From NCBI GenBank assembly GCA_002425245.1, contig DILW01000182.1:1-17279 (forward strand): 17,279 bases of DNA, in the 5' to 3' direction. Each line of letters opens with the position of its first letter. The first letter of the stretch is position 1. The position numbers and the translations under genes are program-made. This DNA is from Betaproteobacteria bacterium UBA5582 (lineage in GTDB: Bacteria > Pseudomonadota > Gammaproteobacteria > Burkholderiales > Rhodocyclaceae). The notes under the pieces are model-generated. The model searched no databases. It worked only from the letters and a program-made list of their open reading frames with translations, and had not been told where the DNA came from. Of the stretch, positions 16,212 through 17,279 are shown one piece after another.

Positions 16212-16692
16212 CCTGCTCCAGGCCGGACTGGCGGCCCTGTGCTGGCCGCTGGTCGCTGGTGCCAGCCCGATGCAGGGGCTGCGTGTGCGCGGTCGCGGCA
16301 GCTTCCGCCGCTTCGGCTTTCACGTCTACGACGCCACCCTGTGGACCGGCGAGGTTCCCGACGGCCCGCCGCTGGCCCTGCGCCTCGACTACCGGCGCAA
16401 GCTGTCCGGCCAGGCCATCGCCGAGGCCAGCACCAGCGAGATGCGCCGCCTGGTTGACGACGAGTCGCAACTGGCGACCTGGGACCAGGCCATGCGCCGG
16501 ATTTTCCCCGACGTGCGCGACGGCGACCACCTGCTCGGCGTGTGGCGCGACGACGGCGCCTATTTCTACCAGAACGATGCCCTGATCGGCGCCGTGCGCG
16601 ACCCCGCCTTCGCCCGTGCCTTCTTCGGCATCTGGCTCGATCCGCGCAGCAGCGCCCCGGCCCTGCGTGCCGCCTTGCTCGGGCAGGGCTGA
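16198..16692 (+). CDS. Exported chalcone-isomerase-like protein
   Basis: 164 residues. The N-terminus MRRRSLLQAGLAALCWPLVAGA is a signal peptide with an R-R-R-S-L-L start resembling a Tat motif; cleavage is expected after AGA (residue 22). The mature part begins GLRVRGRGSFRRFGFHVYDATLW, the pattern of bacterial chalcone-isomerase-like proteins (PF16036 type), which share the fold of plant chalcone isomerase and of fatty-acid-binding relatives. Later segments are LRLDYRRKLSGQAIAEAS and a C-terminal FFGIWLDPRSS. The plant reaction is not expected. A periplasmic role in binding fatty acids fits its place after the acyl-chain methyltransferase (inference). It starts within the end of that gene (14-bp overlap), so it is translationally coupled. 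Confidence 0.8.
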   Translation: MRRRSLLQAGLAALCWPLVAGASPMQGLRVRGRGSFRRFGFHVYDATLWTGEVPDGPPLALRLDYRRKLSGQAIAEASTSEMRRLVDDESQLATWDQAMRRIFPDVRDGDHLLGVWRDDGAYFYQNDALIGAVRDPAFARAFFGIWLDPRSSAPALRAALLGQG

Positions 16693-16693
16693 G

Positions 16694-17279
16694 ATGCGCC
16701 CGCTGCCGACCCTGGCCTACGGCCTGCTGGCGCTGCCCCTGGCATTTGCCGCGTTGCCGCTGTACGTCCATGTGCCGGCCTTCTACGCCAATGTCACCGG
16801 TCTCGACCTCGGTCTGCTTGGCGCCATCCTGCTGCTCGCCCGCCTGCTCGACGCCGGTATCGATCCCTGGCTGGGCTGGCTGGCCGACCGGGTGTCGCGC
16901 CGGCGCATGGTGGCCGTCTCCCTGTTGCCTTTCGCTGTCGGTTTCGTTGCCCTGCTCAACCCGCCGGTGGAACATGCCGCGCCGTGGCTGCTGGCCAGCC
17001 TGCTGCTGACCTACGCCGGTTTCTCCGCCGCCACTGTCGCCTATCAGGCCTGGGGCGCGGCGGTCGGCAGCGACGCGCCGGAGCGCACCCGGCTGGTTGC
17101 CTCGCGCGAGGCTTTCGGTCTGCTCGGCGTGCTCGTCGCCGCCGCCCTGCCGGCCATGCTGGCAGTCGCGCTCAACGATGGCATTGCCCGCCTGGCCTGG
17201 GTGCTGCCGGTGCTGCTGGTGCTCGCCGGCGGCGTCACCCTGATCCGGGTCGGCGAAGGTGACCCCCGGGTGGCGGTCG
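16694..17279 (+). CDS. MFS transporter of the GPH/MFS_2 type (partial, runs off the window)
   Basis: Starts at ATG 16694, one base after the previous stop, and is still open at the right edge (195 codons read). The product begins MRPLPTLAYGLLALPLAFAA and has about six hydrophobic segments in the part seen. LLDAGIDPWLGWLADRVSRR is the signature loop of glycoside-pentoside-hexuronide-type MFS proteins (PF13347). Its constant place in this lipid cluster suggests it moves a lipid or lipid-derived molecule rather than a sugar, but no substrate can be named. The tight spacing shows it belongs to the folE2 operon. Confidence 0.85.
   Translation, partial: MRPLPTLAYGLLALPLAFAALPLYVHVPAFYANVTGLDLGLLGAILLLARLLDAGIDPWLGWLADRVSRRRMVAVSLLPFAVGFVALLNPPVEHAAPWLLASLLLTYAGFSAATVAYQAWGAAVGSDAPERTRLVASREAFGLLGVLVAAALPAMLAVALNDGIARLAWVLPVLLVLAGGVTLIRVGEGDPRVAV

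Overview
The window looks like chromosomal DNA from a betaproteobacterium, most likely Rhodocyclales (Azonexus/Dechloromonas-like). This is judged from the high GC content, strongly G/C-ending codon use, and the look of the uvrA, ssb, dgkA, folE2 and hemerythrin-kinase proteins. The genus is inference, not proof. I see no rRNA, tRNA, CRISPR array, insertion sequence or phage gene.

Left part (1-4383). The 3' end of a UvrD/AddA-type helicase-nuclease gene converges on a large cytosolic hybrid histidine kinase that has an N-terminal hemerythrin domain with all seven iron ligands, three PAS domains and a C-terminal receiver. Upstream of the kinase on the same strand lie dgkA (diacylglycerol kinase) and a small, apparently decaying stretch: a 26-codon remnant resembling the start of an NYN-domain gene, an intact DUF2283 gene, and a frame-broken DUF4258 gene that begins inside the uvrA stop region.

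Middle part (4376-11046). uvrA, preceded by a LexA-box-like dyad that may instead be the terminator of the upstream lipoprotein gene; an NTF2-like lipoprotein; then on the plus strand a YajR-like MFS transporter, ssb and an HDOD-domain gene. The HDOD gene converges, with a 3-bp gap and a perfect stem-loop over both stop codons, on rfaE2 (heptose-1-phosphate nucleotidyltransferase).

Right part (11059-17279). This is the most interesting region. A MerR-type regulator with a C-terminal cobalamin-binding module of the CarH/LitR photoreceptor family (W-x9-EH and ExHxxG motifs present) is divergent from a tightly packed operon: folE2, a FAD amine-oxidase-like protein, DUF1365, a cyclopropane-fatty-acid-synthase-like SAM methyltransferase, a chalcone-isomerase-like exported protein and an MFS transporter that runs off the window. 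The 131-bp intergenic region holds two face-to-face sigma70 promoters with overlapping -10 elements, three tandem 11-bp repeats running across the folE2 -35 element, and a 15-bp palindrome over the regulator's -35 element. The simplest reading is a B12-dependent light switch that turns on pterin/folate synthesis together with modification of membrane fatty acids (probably branched or furan fatty acids) as a defence against light and singlet oxygen. The methyltransferase lacks two residues of the bicarbonate site of true cyclopropane synthases, which fits a UfaM-like rather than a Cfa role.
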